From positions 24,684 to 88,683 of the forward strand of contig CAVPPW010000038.1 of NCBI GenBank assembly GCA_963707445.1: a stretch of DNA of 64,000 nt. Reading direction: 5' to 3'. The notes under the pieces are model-generated. The model did no database searches, was not told where the DNA came from, and saw only the letters and a list, made by a program, of their open reading frames with translations. The stretch comes from JALORV01 sp963707445. Lineage in GTDB: Bacteria > Pseudomonadota > Gammaproteobacteria > Burkholderiales > Burkholderiaceae_F. The translations under genes and the position numbers were made by a program. Positions 56,363 to 64,000 of this stretch are shown here, piece by piece (within the stretch, counting starts at the first letter, position 1; each line of letters starts with the position of its first letter).

Positions 56363-58019
56363 TCGCCTCACGGTCGGAGCCGGGTCCTTGCCGGCCTCGA
56401 ATCAACGTGCTCGTTCGGCACGATGCGGGCGACTCAGGCTGCAGTCAGTTGCTGTCCACGATCGCGGCGTCGACCTTCGTGGGATTTGTCGACGCAAGCT
56501 CCTCAATACCGAACGATGGACGGTTCGCGGGTGTCATCGACTTCTGGCCGTGACCAGCTGGCGGTAGTGCCGCGGCCGAGCGAAACGACGACGTTGGCGG
56601 TGCCTGCCGCGTCGACGGTGCCCGCATCCCGGCGCGACGAGCGGCTAGAGGTTCGGTTCGCGCAGGACAATGAAGTGCCCTTTCCTTTCCGCGGCCGAAC
56701 CGTGCTCGACCGCAGTCGCAGTGGGCAACAGCGTTCTGTCATTGCAGCCGGGCGAGCGAGTGCTCGCCGCCGTGCCCGAGGGGCCCATTTGGGTCGTGAC
56801 GACGGAGCGAGGCGCTCGACTTTTTCGTAGCGCGCTGCCGCTGCAGGACCTTGACGGCAATTCCAGCTTCGCTGACGTATTCGGCGGCGATCGGTTCATC
56901 GAGAATCTGCCGCTGCTCCACTTCCTGCGGGTCGCTGCACCGCAGGGAACATGGGCGCAACCTCCGCTGCGCGCAGCCTTCATGTTCGATGACCCCAACC
57001 TGCACTGGCCGAGTTACGGATTCATCGACTTCGCGGAGACCGCCCGACGCGCCGAGCGCGAGGGCTATCACGTTGCGTTCGCGACCATTCCTCTCGATGC
57101 ATGGTTCGCGCATGACGCGACTGCGCAGGTCTTCCATCGGCACCCAGTGCTGTCGCTGCTTATCCATGGAATCAACCATGGCAAGCGGGAGCTGGCTCTG
57201 GAGCGCGATCGTCGACAAACAGCCGCGTTGCTGAGCCAAGCCCTGCGCAGAATTGAGCTGCTGGAGCGCAAGACTAGCCTTCGGGTGGCCCGGGTGATGG
57301 TACCGCCGCACGGCGCCTGCTCAGAGCAGACCTTGCAAGCCTTGCCGGTTTGCGGCTTCGAGTCGGCCTGCATCTCATCGGGCTCGCTCAAGGCCCACAA
57401 CCCCGGCTGTGCGTGGACGCATGCGCTGGGCTTCCTGCCAACGGAGTGGGTTGCTGGTTGCCCGGTACTTCCACGATGGAGCTTTGGCGGCAACGTCGAT
57501 ACGAATATCCTGGTCGCTGCCTACTTGGGTCGGCCGATGATCTTTAGAGGGCACCACCAAGACCTCAGGGATGGCCTCGAGTTGCTCGACGTCATTGCCG
57601 CGCGCATCAATGGCCTTGGCTCGGTGCAGTGGGCGCCTCTTGGCGAACTCAGCCGCATGAGTTATCAGTCTCGTTCGGATGCGGACCGATGTCTCGTTCG
57701 GTTGCTGGGTCGGCATACACGCTTTCCCGTTCCGGACTCCGCAAGAGAACTGGCGATCGATGACGGCGGTCAAACATCGCCCGACGCTCAGTACGAGATT
57801 GTGCTCGGTGGCAAGACCTTTTGGCGCAGTCCTGGGGAGCCACTGATGCTCCCGGACGCCGAAGACCGCTGGGTAGACATACATCTTCCAGCGTTGGCGG
57901 GTCCGAGCGATGCGGGCGCGCGGCTCCCGCGAACCAGCGCATCGGTGGTCCTTCGTCGGCTGCTGACGGAGTCGCGGGATCGCATGCAGGCGGCGGCGTA
58001 CAGACGGGTTCCGGTCTGA
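56359..58019 (+). CDS. Polysaccharide-deacetylase-like EPS protein (frame broken twice)
   Basis: The ~552-residue protein starts with GTG (MIASRSEPGPCRPRINVLVR). The first ~110 residues look separate. The core has FMFDDPNLHWPSYGFIDF, LLIHGINHGKRELAL and VMVPPHGACSEQTLQAL, recalling NodB/CE4 deacetylase motifs (TFDD, H..H, RxPxG) in divergent form. A beta-rich C-terminal part follows. Breaks lie near 56553 and ~56730. The length is two over a multiple of three, so two insertions are likely. It could be a deacetylase or an inactive relative. No signal peptide is seen, so cytosolic action is possible. Confidence 0.65.
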
Positions 58020-58099
58020 TGACGCGAAGCAACTGCTCGGTGCCGTTCGGCCCAACCGGCGTGCAATGAATGCGACAAGGCACCCATCCAAGCACCTCA

Positions 58100-59431
58100 A
58101 TGGAGTTCTCCTTGAACATCAGTCTCTTTGGGATGGGCTACGTCGGCTGCGTGTCAGCCGCCTGCTTGGCAGCAGACGGACACGTCGTCATTGGCGTGGA
58201 TCCGAACACGGTGAAAGTCGACCTGATCAACCAAGGGCAGAGCCCCATCGTCGAGCCCGGGCTTCCGGAGTTGATCGCTCAGGAGCATCGGCGCGGTCGC
58301 GTCCGTGCCATTACGTCGTGCGAGGATGCGATCGCGCAAAGCGAACTTTCGTTCGTCTGCATTGGTACGCCAAGTGCCGACAACGGCAGCCTCGACCTCT
58401 CGTTTGTTCGCAGGGTGTGTGGCGACATCGGCAAGTCACTGCGCCACAAGAGCGCCTTTCACACGGTCGTCTTTCGCAGCACGATGCTGCCTGGCACGGT
58501 CGAGTCCGTCGCGATTCCGGCGCTTGAAGCGGCCTCCGGCAAGGCGTGCGGCAGCAGCTTCAGCGTGGTCTACAACCCAGAATTCCTGCGGGAAGGTTCC
58601 GCGATCTCTGACTACAGGAACCCCCCTCGCACCGTAGTCGGCGAATTCGACCGCGAGTCCGGCGCCCTGGTGGCCGGGCTTTACGGCCACATCGAAGCCC
58701 CGATGGTCCACTGCGACCTTCGCACGGCCGAGTTGGTCAAGTACGCCGACAACGCATTCCACGCTGTCAAAGTCGCCTTCGGCAACGAGATCGGCGCCAT
58801 CTGCCGCGCGAGTGGCGTCGACAGCCACCTGCTGATGGACATCTTCTGTCTCGATACGAAGCTCAACCTTTCCAAGACCTATCTGAAACCAGGGTTCGCT
58901 TTCGGCGGTTCTTGCCTACCCAAAGACCTGCGCGCACTAGCGTATCTGTCTCGCAAGCTCGACTTGCATGTACCGATCATCGAAGGCGCGCTGTCCAGCA
59001 ACACCGAGCACAAGCGACGGGCGCTCTCGCTGGTCACCTCACAGGGCAAGAAGAGAATCGGCCTACTTGGGCTAAGCTTCAAGGACGGGACCGATGACCT
59101 ACGCGAAAGCCCCACGGTCGAACTGGTCGAGCAGCTAATCGGCAAGGGCTACTCGGTCCGGATCTATGACCCGTATGTCAGCCTCTCGCGGCTCGTCGGC
59201 GCCAATCGCAGCTACATCATTCAGGAGATCCCCCACATCTCATCGCTGCTGGTGGAAAACATACCAGCGCTACTGGAGGATTCCGACGTCATTGTCGTCA
59301 CTAAGCAGTCGGCGGACTACGCCGATGTGATCGGCTGCCTGAATGCCGATCACGTCGTGGTGGACCTCGTGCGCTACTTCGAGAACGGCAGCAATCTGCT
59401 CGGAGGCCGTTATCGTGCCCTCGTCGGCTAG
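58100..59431 (+). CDS. Nucleotide-sugar 6-dehydrogenase (GDP-mannose 6-dehydrogenase-like)
   Basis: The 443-residue enzyme oxidises C6 of a sugar nucleotide to the uronate with NAD. Features are the N-terminal dinucleotide site ISLFGMGYVGCVSAACLA, the segment VVYNPEFLREGSAISDY, and the catalytic Cys in KPGFAFGGSCLPKDLRAL. The C-terminal domain has KRIGLLGLSFKDGTDDLRES. The cysteine motif is closer to AlgD-type GDP-mannose dehydrogenases than to UDP-glucose dehydrogenases, but this is not decisive. The start ATG at 58100 is chosen by homology. Confidence 0.88.
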   Translation: MEFSLNISLFGMGYVGCVSAACLAADGHVVIGVDPNTVKVDLINQGQSPIVEPGLPELIAQEHRRGRVRAITSCEDAIAQSELSFVCIGTPSADNGSLDLSFVRRVCGDIGKSLRHKSAFHTVVFRSTMLPGTVESVAIPALEAASGKACGSSFSVVYNPEFLREGSAISDYRNPPRTVVGEFDRESGALVAGLYGHIEAPMVHCDLRTAELVKYADNAFHAVKVAFGNEIGAICRASGVDSHLLMDIFCLDTKLNLSKTYLKPGFAFGGSCLPKDLRALAYLSRKLDLHVPIIEGALSSNTEHKRRALSLVTSQGKKRIGLLGLSFKDGTDDLRESPTVELVEQLIGKGYSVRIYDPYVSLSRLVGANRSYIIQEIPHISSLLVENIPALLEDSDVIVVTKQSADYADVIGCLNADHVVVDLVRYFENGSNLLGGRYRALVG

Positions 59432-60649
59432 GATTCTTCTGCTCGTCGAGAACAACCCGTATCCGTTCGATGTCCGCGTTCGTCGCGAAGCACGAGCCCT
59501 GGCGGAGGCTGGCTACCAAGTGTGCGTCATCGCACCGCGCAGTGCCCGGCAGCCCTGGAACGAATGCATCGATGGCGTCGATGTCTATCGATTCCCGGCG
59601 CCGCCGGAAGGCAGCGGGCTTATCGGGTACGCGATCGAGATTCGGCTATGCCACGATGGCCATGCTCCTGCTATCGATCTGGGTCGGCGCTTCGTAAGGG
59701 CGTCGACGTCGTCCACGCTTCAAATCCGCCAGATACGCTATTCGTCGTCGGCGCGGTGTTCAAACTCTTCGGCAAGCGCTTTGTCTTCGACCACCATGAC
59801 CTCTCTCCCGAAACCTATTTGTCGCGGTTCGGGCACGAGCGTAAGAATGCGGTCTCGCGAGTCCTGACTCTCCTTGAACGGTGTTCCTACGCGATTGCGG
59901 ACATCGTGATCGCCACCAACGAATCGTACAAGCGCGTTGCCATCGATCGCGGTAGGAAGCGCCCCGAGCAGGTCTTTGTCGTCCGTAACGGTCCACCGCT
60001 CTCGTTCCAGCCGGTAGACCCGGATCCAGTGCTGGCGGCCCGGGCACCCCACCTCATCGGATACATCGGCACGATGGGCCCCCAGGACGGAGTCGACTAC
60101 TGGTTGCGAGCGATCAAGGAAATGGTCATCACACTCGGCCGGCGCGACTTCCTTGCCGTGCTGATCGGCTCCGGCGACGCCGCGCCCGCGCTGCACTTGC
60201 TCGCCAAAGACCTTGGCATCGAGTCTTTCGTCTGGTTCACGGGGCGCATCCCGGAGGCGCAGGTACTTTCGATCCTGTCTACGGTGGAGTTGTGCGTGCA
60301 ACCAGATCCGCTGAATCCGCTGAACGACAAGTCCACCATGAACAAGGTGATGGAATACATGTCGCTCGGCAAGCCTGTGGTGGCCTTCGATCTCGTGGAG
60401 ACACGGTACTCCGCACAGGATGCTGCAATCTATGTTCCTCCCAACATCGAACTCGAGTTCGCGAGAGCGGTGGTGCGGTTGATGGACAGCCCGGAAGAAA
60501 GGCGACGAATTGGCGCAATCGGTCGGGATCGGGTCGCAAATTTGTTGGCATGGGAGTACTCGGTCCCCAGTTTGCTGGACGCGTATGCGAGAGGTTTACA
60601 CCTCAGAAGCGGGAGCGCGCTCGTCCATTGGAGTGGAAATGTCGATTGA
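59415..60649 (+). CDS. GT-B glycosyltransferase, family 4 (frame broken twice)
   Basis: A ~410-residue glycosyltransferase. The N-domain starts ARILLLVENNPYPFDVRVRR and includes DVVHASNPPDTLFVVGAVFK and FVFDHHDLSPETYLSRFG. The C-domain has GYIGTMGPQDGVDYWLRAIK and the nucleotide-binding segment KVMEYMSLGKPVVAFDLVE, with the E-x7-E-like pattern. The frame breaks twice at ~59635-59700, around a hydrophobic segment ATMAMLLLSIWVGA; the length is two over a multiple of three. The GTG start at 59415 overlaps the dehydrogenase end. Confidence 0.85.
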
Positions 60650-61866
60650 ATTACGGCGCGCTGGAGTTCAGGCCGCGCGACGCCTTCGTCAACTTCATTC
60701 GACGTTGCAACGAGAGGGCGTGTTGGGCGTCAGACGGCGCGTTCAAGGCGCAGCCGCCAACTGGCTTTTGCCCAAGGAGGTCATTTCGCCCGTGCGGGCT
60801 TCCGATGTGCTTGCAGCCGACCTGTCGCAGCCGTTTCATCCTGCGCCAAGGAGACGCGTGGCGGCTGGACCATTGGTTCTAAATTGGGTTACCACACCGC
60901 CGGGCTTGGGCTCGGGCGGTCACTCAACGACGTTCCGGATCATCAGATGCTTGGAAAGCCTGGGCTATGTAAATCGGGTCTATTTTTACGACGTCTATGG
61001 CGGCGACCACACGTACTACGCATCCATCGCCCGCGGTTCTTATGGCTTCAATGGCCCGATATTGTCGATCGACGATCCGATGGAGGATGCAGATGCCGTG
61101 ATTGCAACCTCGTGGCCGACGGCCTATGCCGTATTCAACGCGCGTTGCAGCGGCCAGCGATACTATTTCGTTCAGGACTACGAACCAAACTTCCACCCCG
61201 TCGGCTCGTGGAGCGTGCTCGCCGAGAACACCTACCGCATGGGACTTCACGGGATTACCGCGGGAGCCTGGTTGGCGGAAAGGCTCCGATCCGAGTTCGG
61301 TATGAAGGCCGACCACTTCGAGTTTGGTTGCGATATCTCGAAGTACCACCCAGACCGATGTCCGCCGGCGCGGCGTCGCCTACTACGCCAGACCCGAGAC
61401 GCCGCGCCGCGGCTTCGAGATCGGCATGATGGCGCTCGAGGTTTTCACGCGACGCCGTCCTGATATCGAACTGCATCTCTATGGTGAAACGCTCGGGCGG
61501 CTACCGTTTGCCTGCGTCGATCACGGTCGGGTCACGGTCGAGCAACTCAACGAGATCTACAACCGGTGTTACGCGGGGCTGTGCATTTCACTGACCAACG
61601 TGTCGCTGGTGCCGCACGAAATGTTGGCGGCAGGTTGCATCCCGGTGGTCAACGACGCCGATCAAAACCGTACCGTGCTGAACAATCCCTATGTCAACTA
61701 CGCGCCATTGACGCCGCACGCGCTGGCAGCAGCCCTTGAGGCGATCGTGGCCCATGATGACTTCGGCGCCATGTCGAGGGCGGCCTCATCGAGCGTGCAA
61801 TCGGCATCGTGGAGTGACGCCGGTGCAAGAGTCGACAGCATCCTCAAGCATGCGTTGGACTCCTGA
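60639..61866 (+). CDS. GT-B glycosyltransferase, rhamnosyltransferase WsaF-like (frame broken once)
   Basis: The ~408-residue protein starts MSIELRRAGVQAARRLRQL. It contains VLNWVTTPPGLGSGGHSTTF, a pattern of GT families with an N-terminal glycine-rich loop, and YFVQDYEPNFHPVGSWSVL. The C-domain has IELHLYGETLGRLPF and SLVPHEMLAAGCIPVVNDAD. One break near 61355; the length is one over a multiple of three. The EPNFHPVGS region resembles WsaF-type rhamnosyltransferases. It overlaps the upstream gene by 11 bp and the next by 1 bp. Confidence 0.82.
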
Positions 61867-63156
61867 TGGACTCTGCTACCGATCCTGCAAAAGCCTTGGC
61901 AGCAGTGGGATTGGCGATGTCCGTGCGCAAAGCGGTAAGCAGCAGACATGATGGGCAATCGAGCGTGGCGCCGAGGGTTCACCTTTCTTTCCTAGACGGC
62001 ATTCGCGGACTGGCGTCTCTGTACGTGGTACTTCATCACGTGTGGTTGGCGTCCTTTCCCAGACAAGCAGGTGGATCTGTCTGCGGAATCTGCCTCGACG
62101 CCCCGGATTGGTCCAACTGGCTGAAATTCGGTCACCTCGCCGTGGCCGTTTTCATCGTGGTAAGCGGCTTTTCGCTTGCCCTTTTCAGCCGTGCGGCATG
62201 GAGACCGGCTCCCGGAGGGGTATGTCGAGTACATGCGCAGACGGGCCTTCAGAATCCTGCCCCCCTATTGGATCGCCCTAGTGCTGTCCTGTTTCGTCGT
62301 CTTATACACCGGGCAATACACGGGGATAGTGATCGACGCGAGAGCGGTTGCCGTTCATGGCTTGCTGCTCAACAACATGATCGACTCGGCAAAGCCGAAC
62401 GGCACGTTCTGGTCCATCGCCGTCGAATGGCAGATCTATTTCGTGTTTCCGCTCCTGTTGTTGCTATGCCGCCGGTTTGGCGCGAGCGCCATGGTCCTGG
62501 CGACGTGCTTCTGCGTCGTTGTGGGTTATCTTCTCGGCAGCCATCACGCTTGGATCGCTGCGCGGCTGCAGCTTCGAGCCGGGCAGCCTGAGGCTTCTAG
62601 TGAAGCTTCTGCATCTCACACCGCAGTTTCTCGCGCTTTTTCGCGCTCGGCGTTCTGGTGGGTGCGCGCATGCTACTGTCTCGAGCTTCGAATGCCTGAA
62701 TTGCGTCGCGTGCCATGGATGGCGATCGGGTCGGTGACGGCGATCGTAACGATGCTGCTGTTGTGGCTGGCGCCCACGGCGGAGCTCGAAGCGGGCTTCT
62801 TTTGGGTCGACCTCCTCACCGGCGCAGCGGTTGCAGCGCTGCTGGCGGGTCTCGTTCAACACCCTCAGGGAATGGGCGTGCGGCTACTTGGTCGCAAGAT
62901 CACGCGCTGGCTCGGGCAATCCTCTTATAGCCTGTACCTGATCCACGCGCCCATCGTCGAAGTTGTCCTGTTCGGCCTCGTGCTGCCGATGGGATTGTCG
63001 GGGAACGCACGCTTCGCAGTGCTGCTCGCTATCGTCCTGCCGGCCGCGCTTGCCGCCTCGCGCCTATTTTGGCGGGTCTTCGAACTCCCCTTCATCGAAC
63101 ATCGCTCGCTGCGCGGCGTCCGCGACGCGTACTTGAACCGACGCGTAGCCGTCTGA
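61866..63156 (+). CDS. OafA/NodX-type membrane acyltransferase (acyltransferase 3), frame broken
   Basis: A ~430-residue integral membrane O-acyltransferase with about ten helices. The conserved N-terminal motif is FLDGIRGLASLYVVLHHVW, with the catalytic His. Next come RRRAFRILPPYWIALVLS and FWSIAVEWQIYFVFPLLL. The end includes WLGQSSYSLYLIHAPIVEV and VFELPFIEH. The frame breaks near 62205, with a further out-and-back excursion near 62580-62680. It likely adds acetyl or similar groups to the exopolysaccharide. Confidence 0.85.
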
Positions 63157-63168
63157 ACAACCGAGGTA

Positions 63169-64000
63169 ATGAAGATGAGTTACCTGGCCATGAACAACAC
63201 GGAACTCGGACTTTTTGATCCCGACTCGATGGACACAGCGGGAACAGAACTCAACCAGCGCTACAACGCTGCATATCCCTTTCCGCACATCTGCATCGAC
63301 GAGCTCTTCCCCGCCGAAGTGCTGGACATGTGCCTCCAGGAGTTTCCTAACGTTCTGGGAAAGGATGGCGTGACGTTCGACCGCGCTCAGGAGCGCTACA
63401 AATCAAGTTTCAATCCGGATCGGCTGTCAAGTCGGGTGCGGAGCTTCTTCTACTCCCTCAATTCCCGACCATTTATTAAGTTCCTTGAGAATCTGACGGG
63501 TATCACCGGCCTCATTCCCGATCCGTACTTCCTTGGTGCGGGATTTCATGAGATCAAGACCGGCGGGCACCTATCCATGCACGCCGACTTTAACCACCAC
63601 AAGGCAATGGACTTGGAGCGGCGGATCAACGTCCTTGATCTACTTGAACAAGGAATGGAAGGACCAATACGGTGGCCAGCTCGAACTATGGGACGGTGCG
63701 ATGACCGCGTGCCACCAATCGATCGTGCCCGTATTCAACCGCTGCGTCATCTTCAACACCACCTCGAAGAGCATGCACGGGAACCCACGGCCGGTAAGCC
63801 ACCCTCACGGAGTTCCCAGGCGGTCGATCGCGCTCTACTACTACACGTCCACGTGGTCGGTCGAGGGAAGCGCGAGCACACCACGCAGTTCAAGAGCCGG
63901 CCTAATACCGAGGATAAAACCGACTACAGGGTCAAGTTTAGGGAGGCAGTCCACGACTGGCTGCCTCCGATCGTCTATCGAAGCCTGCGAGGTGACCGCC
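63169..64000 (+). CDS. 2OG-Fe(II) oxygenase (prolyl-4-hydroxylase-like), 3'-partial, frame broken twice
   Basis: The protein starts MKMSYLAMNNTELGLFDPDS after a gaggt site and runs off the window. The double-stranded beta-helix core is visible: GFHEIKTGGHLSMHADFNHH with the HxD iron ligands. After a one-base shift near 63640 it continues YGGQLELWDGAM, NTTSKSMHGNP and SHPHGVPRRSIALYYYT, with the distal His and the 2OG-binding Arg. The frame returns near 63875 as HTTQFKSRPNTEDKTDY. It needs Fe(II) and 2-oxoglutarate. In EPS loci such enzymes may hydroxylate a sugar or protein; the target is unknown. Confidence 0.82.
   Translation, partial: MKMSYLAMNNTELGLFDPDSMDTAGTELNQRYNAAYPFPHICIDELFPAEVLDMCLQEFPNVLGKDGVTFDRAQERYKSSFNPDRLSSRVRSFFYSLNSRPFIKFLENLTGITGLIPDPYFLGAGFHEIKTGGHLSMHADFNHHKAMDLERRINVLDLLEQGMEGPIRWPARTMGRCDDRVPPIDRARIQPLRHLQHHLEEHAREPTAGKPPSRSSQAVDRALLLHVHVVGRGKREHTTQFKSRPNTEDKTDYRVKFREAVHDWLPPIVYRSLRGDR

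Overview
The window is high-GC chromosomal DNA from a Gram-negative bacterium, most probably a betaproteobacterium of the Burkholderiales/Rhodocyclales/Nitrosomonadales type. This rests on gene orders typical of that class: HIT-tatABC, petABC-sspA-sspB, and hemA-prfA-prmC-grxD-ubiX. No species is named because no 16S rRNA or diagnostic marker is present.

Layout. 1-13.5 kb is housekeeping: a HIT protein, the Tat translocase, a Sel1-repeat protein, a DegS/DegQ-type protease, MscL, the cytochrome bc1 operon, SspA/SspB, tRNA-Thr, UbiX, monothiol glutaredoxin, PrmC, RF1 and glutamyl-tRNA reductase. 13.7-23.8 kb is a minus-strand signalling and acetate-uptake block. It holds a DUF294/CBS nucleotidyltransferase-like protein, a membrane sensor-like protein fused to a DnaQ exonuclease, a CheY-like receiver, a symporter-linked histidine kinase, and the actP/DUF485 acetate permease pair. 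24-25.8 kb carries a lipoprotein and an N-formylglutamate amidohydrolase. 25.9-28.3 kb is a decayed accessory patch at tRNA-Phe: a broken integrase, a triple H-type lectin gene, an attC-like palindrome and an IS110-family remnant. 28.3-32.9 kb has a secreted beta-propeller protein and a divergent two-component pair whose kinase 5' end is duplicated around foreign gene fragments.

33.05-64.0 kb is one long plus-strand exopolysaccharide locus that runs off the window. It contains a WlbA/B/C-like amino-sugar module with a NeuD-like acyltransferase, a GumC-like chain-length protein, an XrtA-type tyrosine autokinase, a priming sugar transferase, and an epimerase. It also has a WD40 lipoprotein, a giant secreted multidomain protein, aminotransferases, a flippase, a polymerase-like membrane protein and four to five glycosyltransferases. 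A deacetylase-like protein, a GDP-mannose/UDP-glucose dehydrogenase, an OafA-type acyltransferase and a 2OG-Fe(II) oxygenase complete it. Most junctions are 4-bp start/stop overlaps, so it reads as a translationally coupled operon.

Quality caveat. Many conserved genes are broken by single-base indels. For most of them the excess length equals the number of frame breaks, which points to sequencing insertions and not to pseudogenes. Breaks are extremely dense at 42.3-47.9 kb, inside a gene with internal repeats. I therefore annotate such genes end to end and give the approximate break positions.
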